48,967 nucleotides of DNA from Deltaproteobacteria bacterium (GTDB lineage Bacteria; Myxococcota_A; Polyangia; HGW-17; SLPX01): contig JAGGXR010000043.1 of the NCBI GenBank assembly GCA_021162935.1, positions 1 to 48,967 of the forward strand, given 5' to 3'. A program made the translations under genes and the position numbers. Positions 9,375 to 19,774 of this stretch are shown piece after piece. Each line of letters starts with the position of its first letter. The first letter of the stretch is position 1. Below the pieces are notes generated by a model, which saw nothing but the letters and a program-made list of their open reading frames with translations, ran no database searches and was not told the origin of the DNA.

Positions 9375-10465
9375 CACGCCTCCGCTCTCAGCCCAACCAA
9401 CTCGTGACAGAGCGTCACCACGCAGGCTGCAGCATCGGGTTTTCCAAGAAGCTTCGCTGCATGCCCCATCCGTTCCAGCAGACGCCCGTCTCCACGGAAG
9501 CGAGCAAGCTCCGCCTCGATTCGGGGCACGGTCAGCTCTCGTTGCGGTACGAGAACTGCGGCACCGGCGTCCGCCAAAACCGCCGCGTTGGCGTTCTGAT
9601 GGTCATCCGCCGCATAGGGAAACGGCACGAGCAGCGACGGCAGGCCGGCCACAGTCAACTCGGCAATGGTGGTCGCTCCCGCTCGACACAGGACCAGATC
9701 CGTCTGCTCGTAGACACTCGCCATGTCTTCGATGAACGGCAGCACCTCGGCAGCTACGTCCCATTTCCGATAGGCGGCCTGGACCCAATCGAAATCCGCT
9801 CGCCCTGTCTGGTGGCGGATTTCCATGTCGTACCGACCCAGCACAGGTGTCAACTTCACCATGACGTCGTTGAGAGCCCGAGCCCCTTGACTGCCGCCCA
9901 AAATCAAGAGGCGCGTCCGATCGGACGGTCGCCTCGGCACTGAGAGACGCTCGACCAGCGCCGGACGAACGGGATTTCCACAGGCGACGGCCTTGGACTC
10001 TGGCAGCCGCTCGGTGGCCCTATCGAATGCAATGACCACCTTCGTGGCCAGACGCGCCAAATGGCGATTCGTGGCGCCGGCAATGGCATTCTGTTCCAGC
10101 AGGATCACAGGAATCCTCCTGATCCAAGCCGCCACCACAATGGGCGCAGCCACGTACCCACCGGCTCCAACCACCACGTCAGGTGCGACCTTCGTCACCA
10201 TCTGAATGGCGCGGCTGACGGCTGACGGCAAGAGCGCCAAGGACCTCAGACGCGCTGTGAGGCTCATCCGCTTCAACTTCCCGACCGTGAGGTACTCCAT
10301 GGAGAATCCGGCACGCGCCACGAGATCCGCCTCCATGCCGTCTCTGGTTCCTGCGAAGGTAACGTCGTGACCGGCCGAAGCCAACTCCTGTCCCACGGCC
10401 AAGCCTGGAAAAATATGCCCACCGGTGCCGCCCGCAGCCACCAACACGTGGATGGTCCTGGTCAT
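9374..10465 (-). CDS. murG: UDP-GlcNAc:undecaprenyl-PP-MurNAc-pentapeptide transferase MurG
   Basis: A 363-residue GT28 glycosyltransferase that turns lipid I into lipid II on the inner face of the membrane. It shows the Gly-rich loop [16 protein letters not shown], the second loop [11 protein letters not shown], the [12 protein letters not shown] acceptor motif, and the donor site [12 protein letters not shown] with [11 protein letters not shown] and PYAADDHQ. The ATG at 10465 follows AGGGAGGTGA and overlaps the ftsW stop as ATGA, so the long in-frame extension upstream, which lies within ftsW, is not used. Confidence 0.98.
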   Translation of the reverse strand: MTRTIHVLVAAGGTGGHIFPGLAVGQELASAGHDVTFAGTRDGMEADLVARAGFSMEYLTVGKLKRMSLTARLRSLALLPSAVSRAIQMVTKVAPDVVVGAGGYVAAPIVVAAWIRRIPVILLEQNAIAGATNRHLARLATKVVIAFDRATERLPESKAVACGNPVRPALVERLSVPRRPSDRTRLLILGGSQGARALNDVMVKLTPVLGRYDMEIRHQTGRADFDWVQAAYRKWDVAAEVLPFIEDMASVYEQTDLVLCRAGATTIAELTVAGLPSLLVPFPYAADDHQNANAAVLADAGAAVLVPQRELTVPRIEAELARFRGDGRLLERMGHAAKLLGKPDAAACVVTLCHELVGLRAEA

Positions 10466-11793
10466 CGCGTCACCTCCCTGGCGAGCCCGGCGTCCGGCTG
10501 TCGTGCCGGCACGCGCCTGTTGCCTCCCGACGAGGTCCGCCGCCTGCCATGCTTCATTTTGACCCTGACGCCTGCCGGACGTCTCGATGAAATCCTGAGG
10601 AGCACTCCGACTGAAAACATGGTCATCACGAGCGAGGAGCCTCCAAAGCTCACAAAGGGCAGCGTCAGACCCTTGGTCGGCAACAACCCCATGACCACGC
10701 CCATGTTCACCAGGGCCTGCATCCCAATGAGCGTGGTGATGGCAAAGGCCAGGTACATCCCGAACAGATCCGAAGCGCGCAAAGCAGCCCGGAGCCCTCG
10801 CCACAGGAACAGGGCAAGCAGACCAATGACCAACACGAGTCCGATGAGGCCGAGTTCTTGGCCAATCACAGGAAAAATGAAGTCCGTATGGCCCTCAGGC
10901 AAAAAGAAAAGCTTCTGTCTGCCCTGGCCCAACCCCAAGCCGGACCAGCCGCCAGACCCAAGAGTGACCATGGATTCGAACACCTGGTAACCGGCCCCGC
11001 GTCGGTGGGCTTCGGGGGCGAAGAAGGCAAGCAAACGCCGCATCCGCCACTGACTACCCACGATGGCATACCAGGCAACGGGGGTTGCCGCCATGACCGC
11101 TGTAACGATATAGACGAGCTTGGTGCCCGCCGCGAACAGGACCACCATGGTCATGCTCATGAGCAACACCGAAGTCCCAAGGTCTGGCTGTGCCAACACG
11201 AGCACCACCATGAGGGACGCAACGAGCATGTGGGGCAGAAACCCAACCGCAAACCGGTCGATCTTTCCTGCCTTGGCCGCTGCGGAGGCACTCAAATACG
11301 CTGCCAATACGAACTTGGCCAGCTCAGATGGCTGGAAGGACAGTCCGCCCAGTCGAAACCACCGCCTGGCGCCGCCCACCTTGCGGCCAACACCAGGAAT
11401 GAGCACCAAAAGGAGCAACACGAACGTGAACAACAACAAACGATAGACCTGACGTCGGTACAGATCATGATCGATCCTGTACCCCATCCACATGGCCACC
11501 AGCCCCACCAACGCATAGCCCACCTGACGCTTGGCCAAAAACAGGTCCGAGCCGAATCGGCTGAAACTCATCACAGCAGACGCGCTGTAGACCATCACGA
11601 GCCCAATGCCCGTCAGGCCCAAGACGGATCCCAAAAGCCACAGGTCCACCGACTCGTCCAATCCAACTGAGGAAAACTGACCGGAAGCCGACCCAGTCGC
11701 AGACTCGTCCTTCGAGGTCGATGGACCGCCTCCGAAGGATCCGGATGTACCCTCATGCTTCCACCAGGTCTTGACCCTGCCCGTGACGCTCAC
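10462..11793 (-). CDS. ftsW: Peptidoglycan polymerase FtsW (SEDS family)
   Basis: A 443-residue membrane protein with about ten transmembrane segments after a ~45-residue hydrophilic head. SEDS markers include the GARRWFRLGGLSFQPSELAK loop, AQPDLGT, GQGRQKLFFLPEGHTDFIF and the C-terminal PTKGLTLPFVSFGGSS. It polymerises glycan strands from lipid II at the septum together with FtsI. The start is GTG 11793, overlapping the murD stop as GTGA. The C-terminus has a basic tail of about 45 residues. Confidence 0.97.
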   Translation of the reverse strand: MSVTGRVKTWWKHEGTSGSFGGGPSTSKDESATGSASGQFSSVGLDESVDLWLLGSVLGLTGIGLVMVYSASAVMSFSRFGSDLFLAKRQVGYALVGLVAMWMGYRIDHDLYRRQVYRLLLFTFVLLLLVLIPGVGRKVGGARRWFRLGGLSFQPSELAKFVLAAYLSASAAAKAGKIDRFAVGFLPHMLVASLMVVLVLAQPDLGTSVLLMSMTMVVLFAAGTKLVYIVTAVMAATPVAWYAIVGSQWRMRRLLAFFAPEAHRRGAGYQVFESMVTLGSGGWSGLGLGQGRQKLFFLPEGHTDFIFPVIGQELGLIGLVLVIGLLALFLWRGLRAALRASDLFGMYLAFAITTLIGMQALVNMGVVMGLLPTKGLTLPFVSFGGSSLVMTMFSVGVLLRISSRRPAGVRVKMKHGRRRTSSGGNRRVPARQPDAGLAREVTR

Positions 11794-13223
11794 GGCACCC
11801 TCCTATACTCGTCGGTTCCTGCTCGACCCTGCACGGCCGCCACAGCATCTCGAAACGCCTGACCCCTGGCCCTGTAGTCCACAAACATATCGTAACTCGA
11901 ACAGGCCGGCGACAGGACCACGGCTTCTCCCGGCACGGCCAGAGACGATGCCAACACAACCGCCTCGTCCATGGTTTCCGCCCGATGCAGAGGCACAGTA
12001 CCAGCGAGTTCTTCGGCCATGATGGGCGCCGCCTCACCGAGCAGCACCACGGCCCGCGCCCGGTTTGCCAGCACGCGCGCCAGGGCTTCGTACGAGCCTC
12101 CCTTGTGTCGACCGCCGGCGATGAGCACGAATTGCTGCTCCAATCCCGACAGAGACCCCACAGCCGACCCCACGTTCGTGGCCTTGGAATCGTTGTAGAA
12201 GTCCAACCCCATAAACGACCCCACGTGTTCCATCCGGTGGGGGAGCCCGGTAAATACTGACAGGACCGCGGCGACCTCGCGTAGGTCCACGCCCAACAAA
12301 CCGGCCGCCACGAGCGCCGCCAGGGCGTTGGCCACGTTATGGCGGCCGGGAATCCGAAGCAGACTCCTATCGAGACGAACCTCGTCCTGGCCGGGCAGGA
12401 CCAAACGCATCACGTCTCCGTCCAGATAGCCTCCGGGAGAAACCGAAGATTCGACACTGAACCAGGCCACCTGGGCCCGCAGGTCATTCGCCATGGCGCG
12501 GCACAATGGATCGTCGGCGTTGAGCACGGCAAAGTCTGTTTCATTTTGATTCGCAAAAATCCGTTTCTTGGCAGCCACGTACTCGTCCATGTCTGCGTGA
12601 CGATCGAGGTGGTCCTGCGACAGATTCAGGAACAGCGCCACCTTGGGATGGAGTTGCTGGGTCCGTTGGAGCTGGAAGCTGGACAGTTCTGCCACCACCA
12701 CGCCGTTTGGACCTGCAGCTTCGGTTTCGAGACAGTCACAGAGGGCCGAACCCAAATTCCCCCCCACGAACAGGGGCCGCCCCAGGGTCTCTATGAGCTT
12801 GCCCAAAAGGACCGTGGTGGTGGACTTGCCATTCGTTCCCGTCACACCGAGCAGAGTCCCTTCGATGAAACGAGAGGCAAGTTCCGCCTCGTCCATGACT
12901 GGGACCCCGTGACGAACTGCTTCGTTCAGTTCCCGGATGGGGGGCACGCCAGGGCTGGTCACCACCAGATCCGCCTCAACGAAGGTGGCGAGCCGGTGCT
13001 CGCCCAACTCTATGGTCACGCCCTTGGGCAGACCTGCAAGCACATCCGCCAGGTCATCGGCCCTGCGTCGGTCGGTCGCCACCACCTGGGCGCCCCGACC
13101 GGAAAGGAACCGGACCGCAGCCCCCCCGGCACGACCCAGGCCCACGACGACGACGCGACGACGAGCCAGGTCCGTGGTGACAGACGGCTTTGAAGACGGT
13201 CTATGGTCCACAGGCTCCATCAT
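11790..13223 (-). CDS. murD: UDP-MurNAc-L-alanine--D-glutamate ligase MurD
   Basis: A 477-residue Mur ligase adding D-Glu. It shows the N-terminal VVVGLGRAGGAAV motif, VTSPGVP, the ATP loop VTGTNGKSTTTVLLG, GGNLGSAL, SSFQL, NLSQDHLDRH and the C-terminal DFYNDSKATN and LIAGGRHKG motifs. The start is ATG 13223 (ATGATG), overlapping the mraY stop. An obvious ribosome binding site is lacking, which fits translational coupling. The end overlaps ftsW. Confidence 0.98.
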   Translation of the reverse strand: MMEPVDHRPSSKPSVTTDLARRRVVVVGLGRAGGAAVRFLSGRGAQVVATDRRRADDLADVLAGLPKGVTIELGEHRLATFVEADLVVTSPGVPPIRELNEAVRHGVPVMDEAELASRFIEGTLLGVTGTNGKSTTTVLLGKLIETLGRPLFVGGNLGSALCDCLETEAAGPNGVVVAELSSFQLQRTQQLHPKVALFLNLSQDHLDRHADMDEYVAAKKRIFANQNETDFAVLNADDPLCRAMANDLRAQVAWFSVESSVSPGGYLDGDVMRLVLPGQDEVRLDRSLLRIPGRHNVANALAALVAAGLLGVDLREVAAVLSVFTGLPHRMEHVGSFMGLDFYNDSKATNVGSAVGSLSGLEQQFVLIAGGRHKGGSYEALARVLANRARAVVLLGEAAPIMAEELAGTVPLHRAETMDEAVVLASSLAVPGEAVVLSPACSSYDMFVDYRARGQAFRDAVAAVQGRAGTDEYRRVP

Positions 13224-14350
13224 CGCATCTTGAGCGTGGCGAGGCCCACCAAGGCAAGCATGATGGACACGATCCAGAATCGCACAATGACCTTCGGCTC
13301 AGCCCAGCCCTTCTTCTCGAAGTGGTGATGCAGAGGCGCCATCAAGAAGATCCTCTTGTGCGTGAGTTTGAAGTAGCCGACCTGGACAATCACGGACACG
13401 GCCTCCACGACGAACAGGCCGCCCACCATCACCAGGACCAATTCCGTCTTGGTCGCCACTGCAATCGCCCCGAGTCCAGCGCCCAAGGACAAGGACCCCA
13501 CGTCCCCCATGAACACCGAAGCAGGGTACGTGTTGAACCACAAGAACCCGATGCCCGCTCCGATGAGAGAACCGCAGTAGATGGAGAGTTCCTCGGTACC
13601 CACCAGGTGCGGCACCAAAAGGTACTTGGCCAGCACCACCGCATCGAACTTGTTCGTGTAGACGATGATGGAACTTCCGATGATGTAGGCGAAGAGCAGA
13701 TACACGAAGGCATCGATGATCACGGGGCCGATGGCCAGACCGTCGAGGCCGTCAGTCAGGTTCACAGCGTTCGAAGTGCCCACCACCACGATCGTGGCGA
13801 ACAGAATGTAGACCACCAGGGGCAGCGAGGCGGAGTGGCTGTAAAAATTCATAAATGGGATGTCCAACCGAAGACGCACCGAAGGGTCGAAGAGATTGGA
13901 TCGAAACAGATAAATCGAAGCCAACAGCGCAATCAGGGTCTGGAGTCCAATCTTGACGATAGCGGGCAGCCCCTTAGAATTTTTCTTCGAGATCTTGAGT
14001 GAATCGTCCGCAAACCCGATCATGCCGAACCCGACCGTCACCGTGAGCACGAGCCACACGAAGCCGTTGGTCAGGTTCGACCACAACAGGGTCGCAATGA
14101 CGAGAGAAAAGAGAATGAGGCTGCCGCCCATGGTCGGAGTCCCGGCCTTGACGAAGTGGGTTTCCGGACCGTCCTCTCGAATGGGCTGTCCCACTTGACG
14201 ATCCCGAAGCCGCTTGATGAACCAAGGGCTCAATAGAAAGGTAAGCACCATGGCCGTCAGGGCTGCCGCCAAAATCCTCGTGGTCGTGTATCGAAATACG
14301 TTCACACCGGACACGTACTGGGTCAGCCATTCAAAAAAATGAAACAGCAT
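13220..14350 (-). CDS. mraY: Phospho-MurNAc-pentapeptide transferase MraY
   Basis: A 376-residue polytopic membrane enzyme that forms lipid I by moving phospho-MurNAc-pentapeptide to undecaprenyl phosphate. Family marks are TPTMGG, the FADDSLK aspartates, NAVNLTDGLDGLA, FMGDVGSLSLGA, and the cytoplasmic HHHFEKKGW motif. ATG 14350 shares one base with the murF stop (TGATG) and is preceded by GAGGAAGG. Confidence 0.98.
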   Translation of the reverse strand: MLFHFFEWLTQYVSGVNVFRYTTTRILAAALTAMVLTFLLSPWFIKRLRDRQVGQPIREDGPETHFVKAGTPTMGGSLILFSLVIATLLWSNLTNGFVWLVLTVTVGFGMIGFADDSLKISKKNSKGLPAIVKIGLQTLIALLASIYLFRSNLFDPSVRLRLDIPFMNFYSHSASLPLVVYILFATIVVVGTSNAVNLTDGLDGLAIGPVIIDAFVYLLFAYIIGSSIIVYTNKFDAVVLAKYLLVPHLVGTEELSIYCGSLIGAGIGFLWFNTYPASVFMGDVGSLSLGAGLGAIAVATKTELVLVMVGGLFVVEAVSVIVQVGYFKLTHKRIFLMAPLHHHFEKKGWAEPKVIVRFWIVSIMLALVGLATLKMR

Positions 14351-15765
14351 CAGCGACCTTCCTCGCCCGAGCACCAACGATCCAGCGCCCGCTCCAACCC
14401 TGTCACCCTCGACGCCTTGACCAGCACACGCCACTGGTCGCCAAACCGATCCCGCGCCAGGTTTCCCGCCTCCTGCGCGGACTCGACGACATCAACCTTT
14501 CTTGTTCCCACGAGATCCAGGTCCACAGCAGCACGTTGCATCAAGGGACCCACCAAAATGAGGCGGTCCAATCCCGCCTGCAGTGCTGCCCCGATCACGT
14601 CTCGGTGCAGCCTCGCAGCTCCGGGTCCAAGTTCAGCCATGTCTCCAAGAATCGCCCCCCTGCGTCCAGCCCCCGGAAGCGTAGCGAGCGCCTCGATTCC
14701 GGCCACCATGGACGTGGGATTCGCGTTGTAACAATCATCGAGCACCCAGGCCCCACGGCACCGTCGCACCACGGATCGATGGGGCGCAGAAACGAAACGC
14801 TCCAGGCCGTCGTGAATCGCCTCGCCCATCACATGGAGAGCAACTGCGGCGCCGGCTGCCGCCGCGGCGTTAAATGCATTGTGCACCCCCGCCACCTGGA
14901 GGGTCGCCTCGACCACATTTTCATCGATGCGGAGCTCGACCGAAAGTGCCCCCGTGGATGCACTCCGTGCCGAGATCACCTGCACGCGACAGTCCTGCTC
15001 GGAACCGAACCGAATCTGCTTGGCTACGTGGCCACTAGCGTCCTCCAGAATGGGTTGTCCGTCGGGGAATACGGCACAACCTGCCTCGGGCAGCGCCTGG
15101 AACAGTTCCGCCTTGGCCCTGGCCACCTGCTCGATACCACCAAGACCTTCGAGGTGGGCATGGCCGATGCTCGTGATGACCCCAACGACGGGCCGCACGA
15201 GGCCGGCCAACTCAGCGATCTCGCCCGGATGGTTCATGCCCATTTCGATCACCGCGTACCGATGCTGCCCATTGAGCCTCGTCAGGGTCAACGGCACACC
15301 GAGGTGATTGTTGAAGTTGAGTCGATTCCGAAGCACCGCGTCCTGGCCTGCCGCCACGGCAAGAATGGACGAAAGCATCTCCTTGACCGTGGTCTTGCCG
15401 TTCGAACCCGTGACCCCGATGACGCGTGGGCTGCGCTGACTGCGGGCCCATTGAGCATAGGCCCACAACCCATCCTGGACGTCTTGGACCTCGACGAGCG
15501 CCAGGCCCTCGGGCACCTCGAAACCCTCGGCCGCAAAGCCGCGACGCACGAGCGCCGCACCGACTCCGATAGCCTTTGCCTGAGGCAGGAATTGATGCCC
15601 GTCCACGCGCTCACCGGGCAACGCCACGAACAGCTCCCCCGGCTGCATGATTCTCGTGTCGATGGAGGCCGGACCCACCAGAGCCTGCGGATCTCCAACA
15701 AGCAATGTTCCCCCCACGATCCGCGCGAATTCTTCCAGCCGAATGCCTTCTGTAGACCCTATCAC
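14350..15765 (-). CDS. murF: UDP-MurNAc-tripeptide--D-Ala-D-Ala ligase MurF
   Basis: A 471-residue Mur ligase that adds the D-Ala-D-Ala dipeptide. It shows DTR and GELFVALPGERVDGHQF in domain 1, the ATP loop VTGSNGKTTVKEML, NFNNHLGVPLTL, EMGMNHPGEI, the SIGHAHLEG motif and DDCYNANPTSM. The start is GTG 15765, overlapping the murE stop as GTGA. ddl, which would supply D-Ala-D-Ala, is not in the cluster. Confidence 0.98.
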   Translation of the reverse strand: MIGSTEGIRLEEFARIVGGTLLVGDPQALVGPASIDTRIMQPGELFVALPGERVDGHQFLPQAKAIGVGAALVRRGFAAEGFEVPEGLALVEVQDVQDGLWAYAQWARSQRSPRVIGVTGSNGKTTVKEMLSSILAVAAGQDAVLRNRLNFNNHLGVPLTLTRLNGQHRYAVIEMGMNHPGEIAELAGLVRPVVGVITSIGHAHLEGLGGIEQVARAKAELFQALPEAGCAVFPDGQPILEDASGHVAKQIRFGSEQDCRVQVISARSASTGALSVELRIDENVVEATLQVAGVHNAFNAAAAAGAAVALHVMGEAIHDGLERFVSAPHRSVVRRCRGAWVLDDCYNANPTSMVAGIEALATLPGAGRRGAILGDMAELGPGAARLHRDVIGAALQAGLDRLILVGPLMQRAAVDLDLVGTRKVDVVESAQEAGNLARDRFGDQWRVLVKASRVTGLERALDRWCSGEEGR

Positions 15766-17303
15766 CGGTCGCCTCCAGCCTTCCTGCTTTCCAACGCCTC
15801 CAACAGGGCCAGCGCCTGTTCCCGATCATCGAAGTGGATCCGGTCGTGACCCAAAATCTGGTAGTCTTCATGCCCCTTGCCCGCAATGAGCACCACGTCA
15901 CCGTCGCGCGCCGCCTCGATCGCGAGCGTGATGGCGCTGCCGCGATCCGGTTGGACCACGTACCCTGTGTCCGCCTGGCCGAACCGCTCTGCGTCGAGGT
16001 GCTCCATGCCCGTGGCGACCACGCCTTCAAGAGCCATGTCGATGATGGCCCCGGGGTCTTCGGTTCTGGGATTGTCGGAGGTGACCACCACAAGGTCTGC
16101 CCCCTTGGCCGCGGCCTTCCCCATCAAAGGACGCTTTGTCTGATCCCGATCTCCGCCACAACCGAACACGATCATCAACCGCCCCTTGGTCAAGGGACGT
16201 AGAGTAGCGAGCACCTTTTCAATGGCGTCGGGCGTATGGGCGTAGTCCACCAGCACCGTGGGCCGACCGGGCTGAACATGATGCACCGGCTCCAGCCGAC
16301 CCGGAACCCGGTCGCACCGGGACAGACCGGGCCCAATCACGTCGGGCGGAATCCCGAGTCCAAGGGCCAGACCCACCGCCACGAGGCTATTCGCTACGTT
16401 CGTCCGGCCAAGCATCTTAGACTGCACCTCGATGGCACCCCTTGGGGTGACCACCCGGGCTGAAAATCCGGACAGGCTCTCTTTGAGGGTCTCCACGTGG
16501 ATGTCGGCCTGTCGGTCCGTCGCCGAACAACACAGGCTCATCCCAGAAAAGGCACCGACCATCTGTGCAGCCATTGGATCATCCGCCCAGGCCACAGCCA
16601 CGCCGTCCGGGTCGAGATGGTCGCGAAACAGCGTCTGCTTCGCAGCGAAATAGGCGTCCATGGTGCCGTGCAGGTCGAGATGATCCTGAGTCAGATTCGT
16701 AAACGCGGCCACGTCGAAGGTCAGCCCTTCGACCCGGCCCATATCGAGCGCATGGGACGACACCTCCATGATCCCATGGGTACAGCCTGCCTCGACCATC
16801 TTCGCCAGCATGGAATGGAGCAACCAGGCAGTGGGCGTTGTGTAGGGCGCCGGCTCGACTCGACCGCAGTAGCGGTAGCTCACCGTTCCAATCACGCCCG
16901 GCCTTGCCCCTTGCTCCGTCAAAATGGATTCGAGCAGGGAACAGGTCGTGGTCTTGCCGTTCGTCCCCGTCACCGCCACCATGGTCAAGGACTCGGCGGG
17001 ATGGCCCCAAAAGGCTGCCGCCAGCGGTCCCACCGACCGAGCCGCATCCGCCACGACGATTACGGGCACCCCCAAATCCAACCAACGCTCTGCGACCACG
17101 GCAGCCGCGCCTCGAGAGACAGCCTCTTGGGCGAAGTCGTGCCCGTCCACGGTACGCCCTCTGGCCGCCACGAACAGGTCTGCCTGCTGCACCTTCCTGG
17201 AGTCCTCGGCAAGGCCTGTCACGGCCAGATCCTCGCCCTCCAGTCTCGCCCCGGGGACCGCCTCCGCCAGCTCGCTCAACATGATCGTTCTCTGTCCATT
17301 CAT
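15762..17303 (-). CDS. murE: UDP-MurNAc-L-Ala-D-Glu--meso-diaminopimelate ligase MurE
   Basis: A 513-residue Mur ligase that adds the third stem residue. It shows DSRKVQQADLFVA, the ATP loop VTGTNGKTTTCSLLE, TTPTAWLLH, MEVSSHALDMGR, NLTQDHLDLHG and the C-terminal VDYAHTPDAIEKVL. The specificity loop reads SDNPRTEDP. The DNPR motif marks meso-diaminopimelate rather than lysine enzymes, so the wall should be of the DAP type. The start at ATG 17303 gives a normal-length N-terminus, has GGTGA upstream, and lies 16 bases after the ftsI stop. Confidence 0.97.
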   Translation of the reverse strand: MNGQRTIMLSELAEAVPGARLEGEDLAVTGLAEDSRKVQQADLFVAARGRTVDGHDFAQEAVSRGAAAVVAERWLDLGVPVIVVADAARSVGPLAAAFWGHPAESLTMVAVTGTNGKTTTCSLLESILTEQGARPGVIGTVSYRYCGRVEPAPYTTPTAWLLHSMLAKMVEAGCTHGIMEVSSHALDMGRVEGLTFDVAAFTNLTQDHLDLHGTMDAYFAAKQTLFRDHLDPDGVAVAWADDPMAAQMVGAFSGMSLCCSATDRQADIHVETLKESLSGFSARVVTPRGAIEVQSKMLGRTNVANSLVAVGLALGLGIPPDVIGPGLSRCDRVPGRLEPVHHVQPGRPTVLVDYAHTPDAIEKVLATLRPLTKGRLMIVFGCGGDRDQTKRPLMGKAAAKGADLVVVTSDNPRTEDPGAIIDMALEGVVATGMEHLDAERFGQADTGYVVQPDRGSAITLAIEAARDGDVVLIAGKGHEDYQILGHDRIHFDDREQALALLEALESRKAGGDR

Positions 17304-17319
17304 CGAATCACCATTGCGC

Positions 17320-19323
17320 TCACCTTGGAGCGGAAAACGACACACGGCACTCCACATCAGCCGGGGCGGATCCAGGAGGTGGCGATTGATTGACAGCGAC
17401 TCCGCTGCCCTCCAAACGACAGGTCAAGCCTGCCTTGCGCGCTGCTTCGACGACCTGACACATGGTCAGGCCCGAAAAATCAGGAACGTGCCGCGATGGC
17501 CCCTGGGGCGTTGCGGCCGGCAGAGCGGGCGCGGCCGGCACCATCGACGCCAAAGATACAGACCGCGACTGGTTTCGCAACGCTGCCTTTTTGTGCACCT
17601 TGGTTCGAGACCCGCCAGGGCGCCTGGACACTGCAAGCACATCGAGGGCAGCCCGTGCCACTCGCTTGAACACAGGAGCCGCCACATCGCCGCCGTAATG
17701 TTCGGTCTGTGGTTCATCCACCATGACCACGATGGCCAGGGCAGGATCGTCCGCAGGGACGACGCCCATGAACGAAGCGATCCATCGATCGTTCGAATAC
17801 CTACCTGTTTCCGGATCCACCTTCTGGGCCGTCCCCGTCTTGCCTGCCACCGGATAGTCCTCCATGGCCGCCTGCACGCCTGTTCCGCCAGGCTGCACCA
17901 CAGTCCGCATCACATCGATGACCTTATGGGCCACCCACCGAGCCACGACCCTACGCCCCCTGGGTCGGGTCACCAAAGTCACGTTCCCATCGGCGTCGCG
18001 CACGGATCGCAAGATCCTGGGCGGGTAGAGGGTCCCTCCGTTGGCAAGGGCGGACAGCCCGGCGCCAAGCTGCACCGCGGTGGCTGTGAATCCCTGACCA
18101 AACGAAATGTTCGCCAGAGCAGCCCGGGACCACCTTCGCCACGGGCGCAGCCTTCCCCGCCGCTCACCGGGCAGACGGATCCCGGTGCGCTGTCCAAAGC
18201 CGAAGCTGCGCAGATAATCATATAGCCTCTTGCGTCCCAATCGCTCGGCCAGTTTGAAGGTACAAATATTCGACGACTTCTTGATGCACTGGGTCACGGT
18301 GAGCCACTTATGAGCATGTGAATCCCGGATGACGTGGTCATCGACCGTGATCCGACCATTTTCGCAGTACACGTGATCGTCGACCGTGGCCACCCTCGTT
18401 TCCAGCGTGGCGGCCAACGTGAATACCTTGGTCACCGAACCTGGCTCGAAGGTATCGGTCACCGCCCGATCCCGCCATTGCCTCGGCTTCGACCCCTGGG
18501 GCATGTTCGGGTCGAAGCCCGGCGCGTTGGCCAACGCCAAGATCTCGCCCGTTTTGGGATTCATCACCACCAGGGTGCCGCCCTTGGCCTCGGTCTTGGT
18601 CACTGCTTCTTCGAGCGCCTTCTGCGCTTCGAATTGAATCGTCTTGTCCAGGGTCAGCACCACCGTGTGTCCCGATGCAGGTCCCAAATCAGGCAGCCCA
18701 TTGACGAACACGGCTCGGCCAAGCGCATCCTTGAGCCCGATGACCTTGGAACGAGACCCGGTCAGCCACTGATTGAACTCCAGCTCGCTCCCTTCGAGGC
18801 CCTTGTTATCCGACCCCACGAACCCGATCACCTGGCCGGCCAACCGCCCATTGGGATAAAATCGCCGCATCTCCTTCTTGAAATAGATGCCCTTGATGTG
18901 GAGCGATCGCACCCGTTGCAGGACGTCGGGCCCCACTCGGCGTTGGATCCAGACAAAATACCGATTGGACCGGAACCGCTCTGTCAACAAATAGGGGTCC
19001 GCACCGATCGCCTCCGCCAATATTTGGGCGTTCTCCTCTGCATGCCCCTTCATCTCCTTGGGATTCGCGTAGATGGATGAAACCTCCACGCTGACGGCAA
19101 GCGCGCTTCCGTTCCGGTCCAGGATGGAGCCACGTACCCCGGGAAGCTGCACCGTTCGCATGTACTGAGCCTCGGCAAGATGCTTCATCTTGGCGTGCTG
19201 AACGACGGTCAGAGCAAAGGCTCGATAGAGGGCCACGCCAAACAGGGCCGACAACACGACGGCCGTCACGATCATCCTGACCCTGATGCCCCGCATGCTG
19301 CGTACGCTCAAAACGTCAGCCAT
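17320..19323 (-). CDS. ftsI: Septal transpeptidase FtsI (class B PBP) with C-terminal PASTA domain
   Basis: A 667-residue bitopic penicillin-binding protein. A single N-terminal transmembrane helix (MIVTAVVLSALFGVALY) is followed by the pedestal (RGSILDRNG) and a transpeptidase domain with the three active-site motifs: EPGSVTK (catalytic Ser), SSN and KTGTAQK. The last ~60 residues, starting HVPDFSGLTMCQVVEAA, form a PASTA repeat after a basic Ser/Pro-rich linker. It cross-links septal peptidoglycan with FtsW. ATG 19323 is preferred (GAGG nine bases upstream, 10 bases after the ftsL stop). An ATG at 19347 would overlap ftsL and lacks a binding site. Confidence 0.95.
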   Translation of the reverse strand: MADVLSVRSMRGIRVRMIVTAVVLSALFGVALYRAFALTVVQHAKMKHLAEAQYMRTVQLPGVRGSILDRNGSALAVSVEVSSIYANPKEMKGHAEENAQILAEAIGADPYLLTERFRSNRYFVWIQRRVGPDVLQRVRSLHIKGIYFKKEMRRFYPNGRLAGQVIGFVGSDNKGLEGSELEFNQWLTGSRSKVIGLKDALGRAVFVNGLPDLGPASGHTVVLTLDKTIQFEAQKALEEAVTKTEAKGGTLVVMNPKTGEILALANAPGFDPNMPQGSKPRQWRDRAVTDTFEPGSVTKVFTLAATLETRVATVDDHVYCENGRITVDDHVIRDSHAHKWLTVTQCIKKSSNICTFKLAERLGRKRLYDYLRSFGFGQRTGIRLPGERRGRLRPWRRWSRAALANISFGQGFTATAVQLGAGLSALANGGTLYPPRILRSVRDADGNVTLVTRPRGRRVVARWVAHKVIDVMRTVVQPGGTGVQAAMEDYPVAGKTGTAQKVDPETGRYSNDRWIASFMGVVPADDPALAIVVMVDEPQTEHYGGDVAAPVFKRVARAALDVLAVSRRPGGSRTKVHKKAALRNQSRSVSLASMVPAAPALPAATPQGPSRHVPDFSGLTMCQVVEAARKAGLTCRLEGSGVAVNQSPPPGSAPADVECRVSFSAPR

Positions 19324-19333
19324 CACATCTGCC

Positions 19334-19774
19334 TCATTGTCTGGCATCCACGCCGAACAGGGGTGCCGCCCTGTTGATCTCGTGCACCTCTTCGGGCCGA
19401 GGAGGCCTCAATCCCAACCTCTTTGCGGCGATCTGCTTGATCCGTTCGGGACTGCGCAGCAGCGCCTGCTCCACGGACAACTTCTGATAAACCCGCGACA
19501 GTCGCGCCGTCTGGGTCGTCTGGCGCGACAATTCGTACCCAATCTTGACGATCCTGAGCCGCACCCAGACCTGCGCCATACCTGCCACGATCAACGCAAC
19601 AGCCACCACCAGCATCAACACGACTTTGCGCCTCGTGGACATCCCAGCCCGAACCGGTGCCACCTTCTCGGCGACCGAGTTGGTCCGCCTGGCAGTATCC
19701 AGAATCGATTCCTCCCCCTCCAGCAACTCGCCATTGCCTGCTGCAAACGACATCTGCTCGACCGCCGTGGTCAC
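19334..19774 (-). CDS. ftsL: Cell division protein FtsL-like
   Basis: A 146-residue bitopic protein with a ~48-residue cytoplasmic head, one transmembrane helix (about 51-71) and a short helical, coiled-coil-like region (about 72-108) ending in RIKQIAAKRLGLRPPRPEEV, the usual FtsL/LexA-like tail. Sequence identity in this family is low, so the call rests on size, topology and position between rsmH and ftsI. It should scaffold FtsI/FtsW. The start is GTG 19774, overlapping the rsmH stop as GTGA. Confidence 0.88.
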   Translation of the reverse strand: MTTAVEQMSFAAGNGELLEGEESILDTARRTNSVAEKVAPVRAGMSTRRKVVLMLVVAVALIVAGMAQVWVRLRIVKIGYELSRQTTQTARLSRVYQKLSVEQALLRSPERIKQIAAKRLGLRPPRPEEVHEINRAAPLFGVDARQ